From assembly GCF_002079305.1 (NCBI RefSeq), contig NZ_CP015039.1:2067501-2131500 (forward strand): a stretch of DNA of 64,000 bases, given 5' to 3'. Made by a program: the position numbers and the translations under genes. Origin of the DNA: Rhodovulum sp. P5. GTDB taxonomy: Bacteria > Pseudomonadota > Alphaproteobacteria > Rhodobacterales > Rhodobacteraceae. Positions 51,914 to 64,000 of this stretch are shown here, one piece after another. The first letter of the stretch is position 1; each line of letters starts with the position of its first letter. Below the pieces are notes generated by a model. The model was not told the DNA's origin, did no database searches, and worked only from the letters and a program-made list of their open reading frames with translations.

Positions 51914-53359
51914 ATGAAGACCTTCCCGATGTTCCTGACCCTTTCAGGCCGCGAAGTAGTGATTGCCGGCGGCGGAGAGCAGGCGGCGCAAAAGGCGCGC
52001 CTGATCCTGAAGACCGAGGCCGATCTGACCCTTGTGGCGCCAGAACTTGACCCCGAACTGGCCGCGCTGGTTGCCGCGGGCCGCGCACGGCACCACGCCG
52101 GTGCGATCTGCCCTGCGTGCTTTGGCGATGCGGCGCTGGTCTTCATCGCGACGGGCTGTCCGGGGGTCGACCGGGCCTTGCACGCCTTGGCGAAAGAGGC
52201 CGGCGCACTGGTGAACGTGGTGGACCAGCCCGCCTTGTGCGATGCGGTGACCCCCTCCATCGTCGACCGCGACCCGGTGGTCGTGGCCATCGGAACCGAG
52301 GGAACCGCCCCGGTTCTGGCCCGCCAGATCAAGACCCGGGTCGAGCAGATGCTGGAGCCGCGCCTTGGCGATCTGGCCGCCATGGCGGGGCGGATGCGCG
52401 AGGCGGTGGCCGCCCGCGTGCCGGCCGACCGGCGCCGGGCGTTCTGGCGCTGGGTGTTCGACGGTGCGCCGCGTACCCTGCATGCCTCTGGCGCCGAACG
52501 CGACGCAGCCCGCGCCCTGAAGGCGGCGATGGAGGAAGGCCGCGCCCCCGACGCGTGCGAAACCGGGCTGATCAGTCTCGTCGGCGCGGGCCCCGGTGCG
52601 CGCGACCTGCTGACCCTGCGTGCGGTTCAACGCCTGCAAGAGGCCGACGTGATCTTCTATGACCGGCTGGTCGATCCGGAGGTGCTGGAACTTGCCCGCC
52701 GCGATGCAGAGCGTGTCTATGTGGGCAAGGCCGTCGGTGCCCATGCCTGGCCACAGGAAAAGATCGACGCGGTGATCGTGGCCGCCGCGAAACGCGGGCA
52801 GCGGGTGGTGCGGCTGAAAAGCGGCGATCCGGGCATCTTCGGCCGCGCGACCGAGGAGTTGGACGCCGCGCGGCAGAACGGCATCGCCGTGGAGGTCGTG
52901 CCCGGCGTGACGGCCGCCTCTGCCGCCGCGGCCGCCACGGGGCGCGCGCTGACCGAAAGGGGCGCGACCGACCGGGTGGTCTTCGCGACCGGCACCTGCC
53001 GCCCCGGCGATGCCGACCCGGACTGGGCCAGCCTGCTGCTTCCCGGCACGACGCTGGCGCTTTACATGGCGGTCAGCAAGGCCCCCGCGGTGCAGGCCAA
53101 CCTGCTGTCCGCCGGCGTGTCCCCGGACAGCGAGGTCGAACTCGTCGCGTCCGCCTCCACCACCGGGGAGACGGTGACGCGCTGCCCCCTGTCTGACCTC
53201 GCGGCCACTGTTGTGGCGCAGAAGGTTCAGAACCCCGCGATCATCTTCATTCGTCGGCCGAAGACAGCCGCGATCATGGTCGAGACCTCGCCGAACGTGG
53301 CGGCCGACGCCAGCGGACCGGCACCGGCACAAATGCCCCGTCTGGCCGCACTGGCCTGA
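51914..53359 (+). CDS. cysG: sirohaem synthase (fused CysG)
   Basis: 481 residues, trifunctional. Residues about 1-205: precorrin-2 dehydrogenase/ferrochelatase (VVIAGGGEQAAQKARLI; NVVDQPALCD). Residues about 215-460: uroporphyrinogen-III methyltransferase with LVGAGPGARDLLTLRA, FYDRLVDPEVL, VRLKSGDPGIFGRATEE and VVPGVTAASAAAA. AAAGGAGA precedes the ATG. It makes the sirohaem of NirB, which explains its place at the end of the nitrate/nitrite operon. Convergent with gyrB, nine bases away, so no room for a dedicated terminator. Confidence 0.96.
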   Translation: MKTFPMFLTLSGREVVIAGGGEQAAQKARLILKTEADLTLVAPELDPELAALVAAGRARHHAGAICPACFGDAALVFIATGCPGVDRALHALAKEAGALVNVVDQPALCDAVTPSIVDRDPVVVAIGTEGTAPVLARQIKTRVEQMLEPRLGDLAAMAGRMREAVAARVPADRRRAFWRWVFDGAPRTLHASGAERDAARALKAAMEEGRAPDACETGLISLVGAGPGARDLLTLRAVQRLQEADVIFYDRLVDPEVLELARRDAERVYVGKAVGAHAWPQEKIDAVIVAAAKRGQRVVRLKSGDPGIFGRATEELDAARQNGIAVEVVPGVTAASAAAAATGRALTERGATDRVVFATGTCRPGDADPDWASLLLPGTTLALYMAVSKAPAVQANLLSAGVSPDSEVELVASASTTGETVTRCPLSDLAATVVAQKVQNPAIIFIRRPKTAAIMVETSPNVAADASGPAPAQMPRLAALA

Positions 53360-53368
53360 GGCAAGGGC

Positions 53369-57593
<4,225 letters not shown>

Positions 57594-57634
57594 GCCGCGG
57601 CCTTCTTCTTGGCGAAAATACCCTCGGCGAAGCC

Positions 57635-57651
57635 ACCCGGCAAAGCCGGGT
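57635..57651. repeat. hairpin between dnaN and recF
   Basis: Perfect 7-bp stem ACCCGGC/GCCGGGT around AAA; no U-tract. Possible pause or mRNA-processing element. Confidence 0.45.
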
Positions 57652-57669
57652 TCCCCCGCGACGTCGCCG

Positions 57670-58788
57670 TCACACGCGCATCGGCATCACGACATAGACG
57701 GCCGACTCGTCGTTGCCTTCGCGCATCAGGGTCGGATCGCCCGCGGAATTGAACAGGAAGACCGCGTTTTCACGATCCACCTGGCTGGCGATTTCCAGCA
57801 GGTACTTGGCGTTGAAGCCGATCTCCAGCTTCTCGTCGCCATAGGCGACGGCCAGTTCTTCTTCCGCGGCACCGCTGTCGGGTGCGTTGACCGACAGCAC
57901 CATCCGGTCCTCGTCCAGCGCCAGCTTGACCGCGCGGGAGCGTTCGGAACTGACGGTGGCCACGCGGTCGACGGCGCGGGCGAATTCCGCGGCATCGACT
58001 TCCAGACGCCGGGTGTTGCCCGCCGGAATGACCCGGGAATAGTCGGGGAAGGTGCCGTCAATGACCTTGGAGGTCAGCGTGATCTCGGGCGTGGCAAACC
58101 GCACCTTGGTTTCGCTGACCGATACCGCGATCTGGGTGTCGTCGTCTTCCAGCAGCTTGCGCAACTCGCCCACGGTCTTGCGCGGCACGATCACGCCCGG
58201 CATGGTCTCGGCCCCCGCCGGCAGCGCAGCGTCGATCCGCGCCAGCCGGTGCCCGTCGGTCGCGACGCAGCGCAGAACCCGGCCGTCCTCGCCATCGGCC
58301 ACATGCATGTAGACGCCGTTGAGGTAGTAGCGCGTTTCCTCGGTCGAGATGGCGAATTTCGACTTGTCGAACAGCCGCCGCAGCACCGGCGCCTCGGCGG
58401 AGAAGTTGGAGGTGTATTCCGAGGACGCCATCACCGGGAAGTCTTCCTTCGGCAGGGTCGCCAGCGTGAAATGGGACCGTCCGGCCCGCACCTCCAACCG
58501 CCCGGACGCGCCATCGTCAGAGAGTTCCACCAAGGCCCCGTCGGGCAATTTGCGCACGATCTCGTGCAAGGTCACGGCGGGCACCGTCGTTGCCCCGGCC
58601 CGCTCCACCATGGCCTGCACCTTGTCGACGACCTCTATATCCAGGTCCGTCGCGCGGAAGCTGACGCTGGCGCCCTCCGCCTCGATCAGCACATTGGCAA
58701 GGATCGGGATGGTGTTGCGACGTTCCACCACCGATTGCGCCTGACCGACCGCCTTCAAAAGCGCGCCGCGTTCGATGCTGATCTTCAT
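57670..58788 (-). CDS. dnaN: DNA polymerase III beta sliding clamp
   Basis: 372 residues from ATG 58788. Begins MKISIERGALLKAVGQAQSV and ends YVVMPMRV, both typical of DnaN; three clamp domains of about 120 residues; the hydrophobic pocket residues near the C-terminus (VYVVMPMR) are present. Processivity factor that encircles DNA. 117 bases after dnaA. Confidence 0.97.
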   Translation of the reverse strand: MKISIERGALLKAVGQAQSVVERRNTIPILANVLIEAEGASVSFRATDLDIEVVDKVQAMVERAGATTVPAVTLHEIVRKLPDGALVELSDDGASGRLEVRAGRSHFTLATLPKEDFPVMASSEYTSNFSAEAPVLRRLFDKSKFAISTEETRYYLNGVYMHVADGEDGRVLRCVATDGHRLARIDAALPAGAETMPGVIVPRKTVGELRKLLEDDDTQIAVSVSETKVRFATPEITLTSKVIDGTFPDYSRVIPAGNTRRLEVDAAEFARAVDRVATVSSERSRAVKLALDEDRMVLSVNAPDSGAAEEELAVAYGDEKLEIGFNAKYLLEIASQVDRENAVFLFNSAGDPTLMREGNDESAVYVVMPMRV

Positions 58789-58905
58789 GCCCTCGCTCCT
58801 CATGCAGCCGGGAGGCGAACCGTAACGGTTTCGCCTCCGGCCTCAAGGTTTTTCTGGAATGTCCGGGACTTTTCCAAGGGCGTCAAGGGCGTACACGTCA
58901 GACCG

Positions 58906-60261
58906 TCAGGCGTCGAGCATCCTGCGCAACAGTTCCAGATCCTCGTCGATCTGCGGATCGCTCAACCGCAGCTCGTCGATGCGCTTGACAGCATGCATCA
59001 CGGTGGTGTGGTCGCGCCCTCCGAACCGGCGCCCGATCTCGGGCAGACTGCGCGAGGTCAGGTGCTTGGACAGATACATCGCGATCTGCCGCGGCCGCGC
59101 GATGGTGCGGTGCCGCTTGGGCCCGATCATGTCGGCAAGGCGCATGTTGTAGTGCTCGCTCACCTTGCGCTGGATTTCCTCGACCGTCACCTTGCGGTCG
59201 GTCGTGCGCAGGATGTCGGCCAGACAATCCTGTGCCAGATCCAGCGTGATTTCCTTACCCACCAGAGAGGCGAAAGCGAAAAGCCGGGTCAGCGCCCCTT
59301 CGAGTACACGGACATTCGTGGAAATCCGGTGGGCGAGGAATTCCAGAACGCCATCGGCGATGGCAAGGCCGGGATACTGCGTGCGGTACATGTCCACCTT
59401 CTGCTGAAGGATGCCCAGCCGCAATTCATAGTCCGTGGGATGCAGATCGACGACAAGACCGCATTGCAGGCGGCTGCGGATGCGGTCTTCCATGTCCTTG
59501 ATCTCCCCCGGCGCGCGGTCGGCGGAAATCACGATCTGCTTGTTCTGGTCCACCAGCGCGTTGAAGGTGTGGAAGAACTCCTCCTGCGTGCTGTCCTTGC
59601 CGGCGATGAACTGCACGTCATCGACCATCAGCACATCGACCGACCGAAAGAGCGACTTGAACCCCATCATGTCGCGTTCGCGCAGCGCCTGCACGAAGCG
59701 GTACATGAACTGCTCCGCCGAGAGATAGACGACCTTCTTTTCCGGCGACCGTTCCAGAAGCTCCCACGCGATGGCGTGCATCAGGTGCGTCTTGCCAAGC
59801 CCCACACCGCCGTAAAGGAACAGCGGGTTGAAGGTGACAGCGCCGCCTTCGGCGACCCGGCGGGCCGCGGCATGGGCCAGCGCGTTGGGCTTGCCGGTGA
59901 CGAAGGTGTCGAAGGTGAACCGCGCATCCAGCGGGGCACCGGGCAGATCAGCATCGGCGCGCGCCTCGGCCCCGGCGGGGGCCGATGACCGGTTGGCCGG
60001 CACCGCCACGTCATTGCGACCGGACGCGACCGAGAACACCAGACGATCGGCCATCACGCCATTCTGCGTCATGTTTTCCAGAATCTTGTCGCCATAGTGC
60101 CGCTTGACCCAGTCGCCGACAAAGGTGGTCGGAACGGAAAACTCTGCCACCCCGTCCTCAAGCGTCCGGAATTCGAGGGGTGCGATCCAAGTTACGAAGT
60201 TGTTCTTTCCAATAGCCTTTTCCAGGTTTTCACAGATCCGCCCCCACGTTTCGTCTTTCAT
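58906..60261 (-). CDS. dnaA: chromosomal replication initiator DnaA
   Basis: 451 residues. Domain I 1-75 (ETWGRICENLEKAIG), short variable domain II, AAA+ domain III with Walker A GGVGLGKTHL and Walker B VLMVDDVQFIAG, and domain IV with the DnaA-box reading motif GRDHTTVMHAV. Start ATG 60261. Opens the origin and regulates replication timing. rpsT lies upstream on the same strand; a strong terminator separates them. Confidence 0.98.
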   Translation of the reverse strand: MKDETWGRICENLEKAIGKNNFVTWIAPLEFRTLEDGVAEFSVPTTFVGDWVKRHYGDKILENMTQNGVMADRLVFSVASGRNDVAVPANRSSAPAGAEARADADLPGAPLDARFTFDTFVTGKPNALAHAAARRVAEGGAVTFNPLFLYGGVGLGKTHLMHAIAWELLERSPEKKVVYLSAEQFMYRFVQALRERDMMGFKSLFRSVDVLMVDDVQFIAGKDSTQEEFFHTFNALVDQNKQIVISADRAPGEIKDMEDRIRSRLQCGLVVDLHPTDYELRLGILQQKVDMYRTQYPGLAIADGVLEFLAHRISTNVRVLEGALTRLFAFASLVGKEITLDLAQDCLADILRTTDRKVTVEEIQRKVSEHYNMRLADMIGPKRHRTIARPRQIAMYLSKHLTSRSLPEIGRRFGGRDHTTVMHAVKRIDELRLSDPQIDEDLELLRRMLDA

Positions 60262-60774
60262 CTATCGCCCGCTTTCTTTCAGTCCCGCTCTTCTTTTTCG
60301 CCGGCTGCGCCCGACCTGTCCGCACGGACAATAGCCGAACCGGCTCTTACCCACCGGGCAAAGAGGGACAGGCCATTGACAGGAAACAAGAAGATTGTCC
60401 GATGGACGCAACGTCCCCGGCGATCATCCCATTACGCCGCCATGGCGCTTTATATTATGGACATGAGACGCAGTGTTCGCGAACCACCACAATTCGCGCA
60501 TCCTGCGAATGCATCAAAACGCGATGAACCCCCTCAGTTTCACGCGCCCTGTTTTTCTCCGTTCATGCCGGATTCCGACGGCAGCGTCGGCCAGTCCAGC
60601 ACCTGCGGAGGCTGCATCACGTCATGTCCCCCCAAAGCCGATGTGACTCGTAGGGACTAAGTTAGAACCCGCAGCCAGCACCGCGCAACAGAACTATGAC
60701 CTTGACTAGGACTGGAGCGAAAACGAATCCGGATGGCGTTGCGATGGCGACACGAGGTCGATTTTTCACAAAAA
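60262..60774. other. dnaA-rpsT intergenic region
   Basis: 513 bases without a credible gene. It must hold the dnaA promoter. On the minus strand CCATAATATAAAGC (about 60450-60463) is a possible -10 area without a clear -35. One relaxed DnaA-box match (TTTTTCACA, 60762-60770) overlaps the rpsT terminator flank; a single match does not make an origin. A perfect TTCGCGAA palindrome lies near 60477. No tRNA or small RNA recognised. Confidence 0.5.
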
Positions 60775-60804
60775 AGAGGGCACGGCTGCGCGGCCATGCC
60801 CTCT
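60769..60804 (-). terminator. intrinsic terminator of rpsT
   Basis: Minus strand: AGAGGGCA/TGCCCTCT 8-bp outer stem (60775-60782 with 60797-60804), C-A mismatch, 3-bp inner stem, six-base loop, then TTTTTT. Strong, 24 bases after the rpsT stop. Confidence 0.9.
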
Positions 60805-60827
60805 GCATTCGAATCGGAGATATGGCC

Positions 60828-61094
60828 TTAGCTGCCCAGCGCCTTCACGCGGGCGGACAGGCGCGACATCTTCCGCGCGGCGGTGTTCTTGTGAACGACG
60901 CCCTTGGTCACGCCGCGCATCAGTTCCGGCTGCGCCTCGCGCAGGGCGGTTGCCGCGGCGTCCTTGTCGCCAGAGGCGATCGCCTCTTCGACCTTGCGCA
61001 GGTAGGTCCGGATGCGCGAACGACGCGCCTTGTTCACGGCATAGCGGCGCTCGTTCTGGCGGGCGCGTTTCTTGGCTTGGGGCGAATTTGCCAT
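60828..61094 (-). CDS. rpsT: 30S ribosomal protein S20
   Basis: 88 residues from ATG 61094 ([18 protein letters not shown]), typical S20 start and length; Lys/Arg-rich helices, [20 protein letters not shown], and conserved [15 protein letters not shown]. Binds 16S rRNA early in 30S assembly. The longer frame to 61130 is rejected. Confidence 0.97.
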   Translation of the reverse strand: MANSPQAKKRARQNERRYAVNKARRSRIRTYLRKVEEAIASGDKDAAATALREAQPELMRGVTKGVVHKNTAARKMSRLSARVKALGS

Positions 61095-61210
61095 CTCGTC
61101 TGGTTCCCTTCTCCGGGTCTCATCGTTCAAAATTCTCGCGCAACGAGCCCCGGCCGGGTTTTGCAGACTACCGGCTGATTCCGGCCAAAGCGGGCCTCAC
61201 GCGCATGTAA

Positions 61211-61236
61211 GGGCCGTCGCTTAGGCGAGACGGCCC
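61211..61236 (-). terminator. hairpin downstream of the enoyl-CoA hydratase gene
   Basis: GGGCCGTC (61211-61218) pairs with GACGGCCC (61229-61236), with a small inner GC pair set; only a short T stretch (TTAC) follows. Moderate terminator, about 40 bases after the gene. Confidence 0.5.
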
Positions 61237-61276
61237 CAAAAGGCAACCGGAAATTGCACCGGCTTGTCGTCAACCG

Positions 61277-62053
61277 TCACTTGTCGCGGAATTGCGGTTC
61301 CCGCTTGTCGACGAAGGCCTGCATGCCCTCGGTCTGGTCTTCGGTGGCAAAGAGCGCGTGGAACATCCGCCGCTCGAACAGCAGGCCCTCGCGCAGGGTC
61401 GTCTCATAGCTGCGGTTGACGCATTCCTTGACGGCCATGGTGGTGATGGCGGATTTCTCGGCGATCTTGCCGGCGGCGGCCATCGCCTCTTCCATCAGCT
61501 TCTTGGCGGGGACCACCCGACTGACAAGGCCGGAGCGTTCCGCCTCTTCCGCGTCCATGAAGCGGCCGGTCAGATGCATATCCATCGCTTTCGACTTGCC
61601 CACGACGCGGGTCAGGCGCTGGGTGCCACCGATCCCGGCCACGACGCCCAGGTTGATCTCGGGCTGGCCGAACTTGGCGGTGTCGGCCGCGATGATGAAG
61701 TCGCACATCATCGCCAGTTCGCATCCGCCGCCCAGCGCATAGCCCGACACCGCCGCGATGATCGGCTTGCGGCAGGCCAGAAAGCGTTCGGTTTCGCGCG
61801 TGAACAGGTCGCCGGTAAAGACGTCGACGAAACTCTTCTCGCTCATCTCGCGGATATCGGCCCCCGCGGCAAAGGCCTTTTCCGACCCCGTCAGGACGAT
61901 GCAACGCACCCGGTCGTTGTCGTTCGCCTCGGTCACGGCGTCGGCCAGTTCGGCCATCAACTCGCCATTCAGGGCGTTCAGCGCGTCGGGCCGGTTCAGG
62001 CGGATCAGCGCCACGTGGTCCTCGATCTCGACGATCAGCGTCTTGTAAGCCAT
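61277..62053 (-). CDS. enoyl-CoA hydratase
   Basis: 258 residues, crotonase fold. Oxyanion-hole segments [11 protein letters not shown] and [16 protein letters not shown], and both catalytic glutamates: Glu in GGGCELAM and Glu in [20 protein letters not shown] (given as motif order). Hydrates trans-2-enoyl-CoA to 3-hydroxyacyl-CoA in beta-oxidation. In the conserved mutM-ech-rpsT-dnaA neighbourhood. Confidence 0.95.
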   Translation of the reverse strand: MAYKTLIVEIEDHVALIRLNRPDALNALNGELMAELADAVTEANDNDRVRCIVLTGSEKAFAAGADIREMSEKSFVDVFTGDLFTRETERFLACRKPIIAAVSGYALGGGCELAMMCDFIIAADTAKFGQPEINLGVVAGIGGTQRLTRVVGKSKAMDMHLTGRFMDAEEAERSGLVSRVVPAKKLMEEAMAAAGKIAEKSAITTMAVKECVNRSYETTLREGLLFERRMFHALFATEDQTEGMQAFVDKREPQFRDK

Positions 62054-62115
62054 CTTGCTCCGGCCTCCATGTCGTTCGGGGCCGAGTCCTTAGCAGCCTC
62101 ACGCCCGCTTTCAAG

Positions 62116-62967
62116 TTATCTTTGGCATTGCGGGCAGTAGAAGCTCGATCGCCCCGACTGCGTGATTCGGGCAATCGTGCCGCCACACCCCGGCGTCAGG
62201 CAGGGTCGGCCTTCCTGCGCGTAGACCCGGAAACTGTGCTGGAAATAGCCAAGTTCGCCGTCCGTATGCCGATAGTCACGCAAACTTGACCCACCGGCCG
62301 CGATGGCCTCCTCCAACACCGCGCGGATCACCGGAACCAATCGGGCGACCCGCGGCGCGGCGATGCGCCCGGCCTTGCGCCGGGGCGAAATTCCCGCCCG
62401 GTGCAGCACCTCGCAGACATAGATGTTGCCCAGGCCCGCCACGATCCGCTGATCCAGCAGCGCCGCCTTGATCGGCGTCATCCGTCCCTTGAGCCGCGCG
62501 ACAAGATAGTCCTCGTGAAAAGCATTGCCCAGCGGTTCGGGGCCGAGATCTGCCAGCAGCCAGTGGTCGCCCAGGCGCGCGGTATCGATCAGGTCCATCG
62601 CGCCGAAGCGCCGGGCGTCGTTAAAGGTAATCCGTGCCCCCCCGTCCATGTCCAGAACGACATGGTCGTGCTTCTGCGGGGCGGCGACGGGATGGTGGAA
62701 CGCCCCGGGCATATCGCCCGAGATCAGCATCCGCCCCGACATGCCCAGATGGATCAACAGCGTCTCCTCGGTGGAAAGCTCCGCAAGGATATATTTCGAC
62801 CGCCGCCCGAGCCGCAGCACCCGCGCCCCGGTCAGACGCTCTGCCATGCCTTCGGGCAGGGCCCAACGCAGGTCGGGGCGGTTGACCTGCGCGGCCGCGA
62901 TCACCCGCCCCTCCATCACGGGGGCAAGCCCGCGACGCACTGTCTCGACCTCGGGCAATTCGGGCAT
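62116..62967 (-). CDS. mutM: formamidopyrimidine-DNA glycosylase
   Basis: 283 residues from ATG 62967, so that the mature protein begins [13 protein letters not shown] with Pro2 nucleophile and Glu3. Also [10 protein letters not shown], the H2TH region ([20 protein letters not shown]) and a C-terminal zinc finger with CLTPGCGG and YCPQCQR. Removes 8-oxoguanine and nicks at the site. Divergent from ubiE. Confidence 0.96.
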   Translation of the reverse strand: MPELPEVETVRRGLAPVMEGRVIAAAQVNRPDLRWALPEGMAERLTGARVLRLGRRSKYILAELSTEETLLIHLGMSGRMLISGDMPGAFHHPVAAPQKHDHVVLDMDGGARITFNDARRFGAMDLIDTARLGDHWLLADLGPEPLGNAFHEDYLVARLKGRMTPIKAALLDQRIVAGLGNIYVCEVLHRAGISPRRKAGRIAAPRVARLVPVIRAVLEEAIAAGGSSLRDYRHTDGELGYFQHSFRVYAQEGRPCLTPGCGGTIARITQSGRSSFYCPQCQR

Positions 62968-62994
62968 CGGCACTTTCCTCCGGCGCGGGGTGCA

Positions 62995-63022
62995 TTGTAG
63001 TCCCCGACGAGCGCCTTATAAG
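62995..63022 (+). promoter_or_regulatory. candidate ubiE promoter
   Basis: TTGTAG (62995-63000), 16-base spacer, TATAAG (63017-63022), 32 bases before the ubiE ATG in the short gap to mutM. Confidence 0.4.
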
Positions 63023-63054
63023 AAGGCCCGAACAGTACAACGGCAAGGCCACCC

Positions 63055-63807
63055 ATGACCGACACTCAGGATACCACCACGCATTTCGGCTTTCAGACCG
63101 TGTCGGAGTCGGAGAAGGCCGGCATGGTGCACGGTGTCTTTACCCGTGTCGCCTCCCGCTATGACCTGATGAACGACCTGATGTCGGCGGGCATCCATCG
63201 CATCTGGAAAGACGCGATGATGGACTGGCTGGCCCCGCGCCCGCATCAGCGCCTGCTGGACGTGGCCGGCGGCACCGGCGACATCGCCTTCCGTTTCCTC
63301 AGGCGTGCCCCCGGCGCGACCGCGGTCGTCTGCGACATGACCGAGTCGATGCTGATTGAGGGGCAGAAGCGCGCCGATGCCGAGGAACTGGGCGCAAGCC
63401 TTGACTGGGTGGTCGGCGATGCGATGGATCTGCCCTTCGAGGACAACAGCTTCGACGTGGTCACCAACGCCTTCGGCACCCGCAACGTTACCCGGATTCA
63501 GGATTCGCTGACCGAGGGCTATCGCGTGCTGAAACCCGGCGGGCGCATGATGACGCTGGAATTCAGCCAGATGCCCAACCCGATGATGCAGTGGGCCTAT
63601 GACCGCTATTCCTTCAACGTGATCCCGGTCATGGGGCAGGTCGTGGCCAACGACCGGGACAGCTATCAGTACCTCGTTGAATCGATCCGCAAGTTCCCCG
63701 AACAGGAAACCTATGCCGACATGTTCCGGGCCGCGGGGTTCGAGCAGGTGAAATACCGCAACCTGTCGATGGGCATCGCAGCACTGCATTCGGGCTGGAA
63801 GATCTGA
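63055..63807 (+). CDS. ubiE: ubiquinone/menaquinone biosynthesis C-methyltransferase
   Basis: 250 residues. SAM motif [17 protein letters not shown], signature [18 protein letters not shown] (given as a pointer), [11 protein letters not shown] and [12 protein letters not shown]-methylates the quinone ring in ubiquinone synthesis. Followed one base later by the TTG start of ubiB, forming a ubiEB operon. Confidence 0.96.
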   Translation: MTDTQDTTTHFGFQTVSESEKAGMVHGVFTRVASRYDLMNDLMSAGIHRIWKDAMMDWLAPRPHQRLLDVAGGTGDIAFRFLRRAPGATAVVCDMTESMLIEGQKRADAEELGASLDWVVGDAMDLPFEDNSFDVVTNAFGTRNVTRIQDSLTEGYRVLKPGGRMMTLEFSQMPNPMMQWAYDRYSFNVIPVMGQVVANDRDSYQYLVESIRKFPEQETYADMFRAAGFEQVKYRNLSMGIAALHSGWKI

Positions 63808-63808
63808 G

Positions 63809-64000
63809 TTGCGCGGACCTCACAATATCTGGCGGCTGGTGCAGACACTGGCCACGATGGAGCGCACGGGCGCCAACCGCTTCGTGCTGCAGCAACTGGG
63901 TGCACCGGCCAGCGTCGCGGCCTTGGCCCGCGTGCTTGGCTGGCCACTGAAATGGCTGGGGGAAAAGGGCGACCCGGACCTTCCCCCCACGACCCGAGCG
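63809..64000 (+). CDS. ubiB: UbiB, ubiquinone biosynthesis kinase-like protein (partial)
   Basis: First 64 codons only; the gene runs off the window. Reads RGPHNIWRLVQTLATMERTG, then VLGWPLKWLGEKGDPDLPP, which matches the conserved N-terminus of alphaproteobacterial UbiB. The start is TTG at 63809, one base after the ubiE stop; no ATG or GTG fits nearby. UbiB is an atypical ADCK/ABC1-family ATPase needed for ubiquinone synthesis. Confidence 0.88.
   Translation, partial: MRGPHNIWRLVQTLATMERTGANRFVLQQLGAPASVAALARVLGWPLKWLGEKGDPDLPPTTRA

Noticed and set aside
60262..60774. Replication origin in the dnaA-rpsT gap
   Set aside because: Only one relaxed DnaA-box match, no box cluster and no clear AT-rich unwinding stretch. 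GC skew over the whole replicon would be needed.

Overview
The window looks like the chromosome of a high-GC alphaproteobacterium, most likely a Rhodobacteraceae (Roseobacter-group) species. Signs of this are the gene order mutM, enoyl-CoA hydratase, rpsT, dnaA, dnaN, recF, gyrB; a VPLPA-type C-terminal sorting signal; tightly packed operons joined by ATGA/GTGA overlaps; and TRAP and ABC uptake systems typical of marine or soil heterotrophs. No insertion sequence, prophage, CRISPR array, tRNA or rRNA was seen.

Left part. Positions 1-8741 (minus strand) hold a chemotaxis operon: a soluble receptor with two signalling tips, a protein with three CheW domains, cheB (broken by a frameshift in the linker), a HEAT-repeat protein, cheR, a single-domain response regulator and cheA (cut by the window edge). 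Next come a DUF1643 gene, serC-serA, and a divergent Hsp70-like gene. Positions 14215-21369 hold an ABC transporter operon with a clear Pho box upstream; it ends in two endonuclease/exonuclease/phosphatase-fold enzymes and a glycerophosphodiester phosphodiesterase, so it probably takes up and cleaves phosphodiesters under phosphate starvation. A small lipoprotein and the zwf-pgl-pgi operon follow.

Middle. A PPC-domain protein/acyl-CoA synthetase/thiolase operon (minus) diverges from a TRAP transporter plus two short-chain dehydrogenases (plus), which looks like a carboxylate uptake and catabolism locus. An exported VPLPA-CTERM protein stands alone.

Positions 35275-53359 form a nitrogen assimilation region. 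On the minus strand: a formate/nitrite-family channel, a PP2C phosphatase-kinase fusion and cyanase. On the plus strand: nasT-nasS, then nrtA, nrtB, a double-ATPase, a globin, nirB, nirD, nasA, a TrpD2-like protein and cysG. NasT is an ANTAR RNA-binding antiterminator. Candidate targets with two hexaloop hairpins were found upstream of both nrtA (overlapping a strong terminator) and the channel gene (opposite strand). The two arms may therefore form one NasT regulon.

Right end. gyrB, a LysE-family exporter, recF, dnaN, dnaA, rpsT, enoyl-CoA hydratase and mutM lie on the minus strand, and ubiE and the start of ubiB on the plus strand. All calls come from reading the sequence; no database search was possible.
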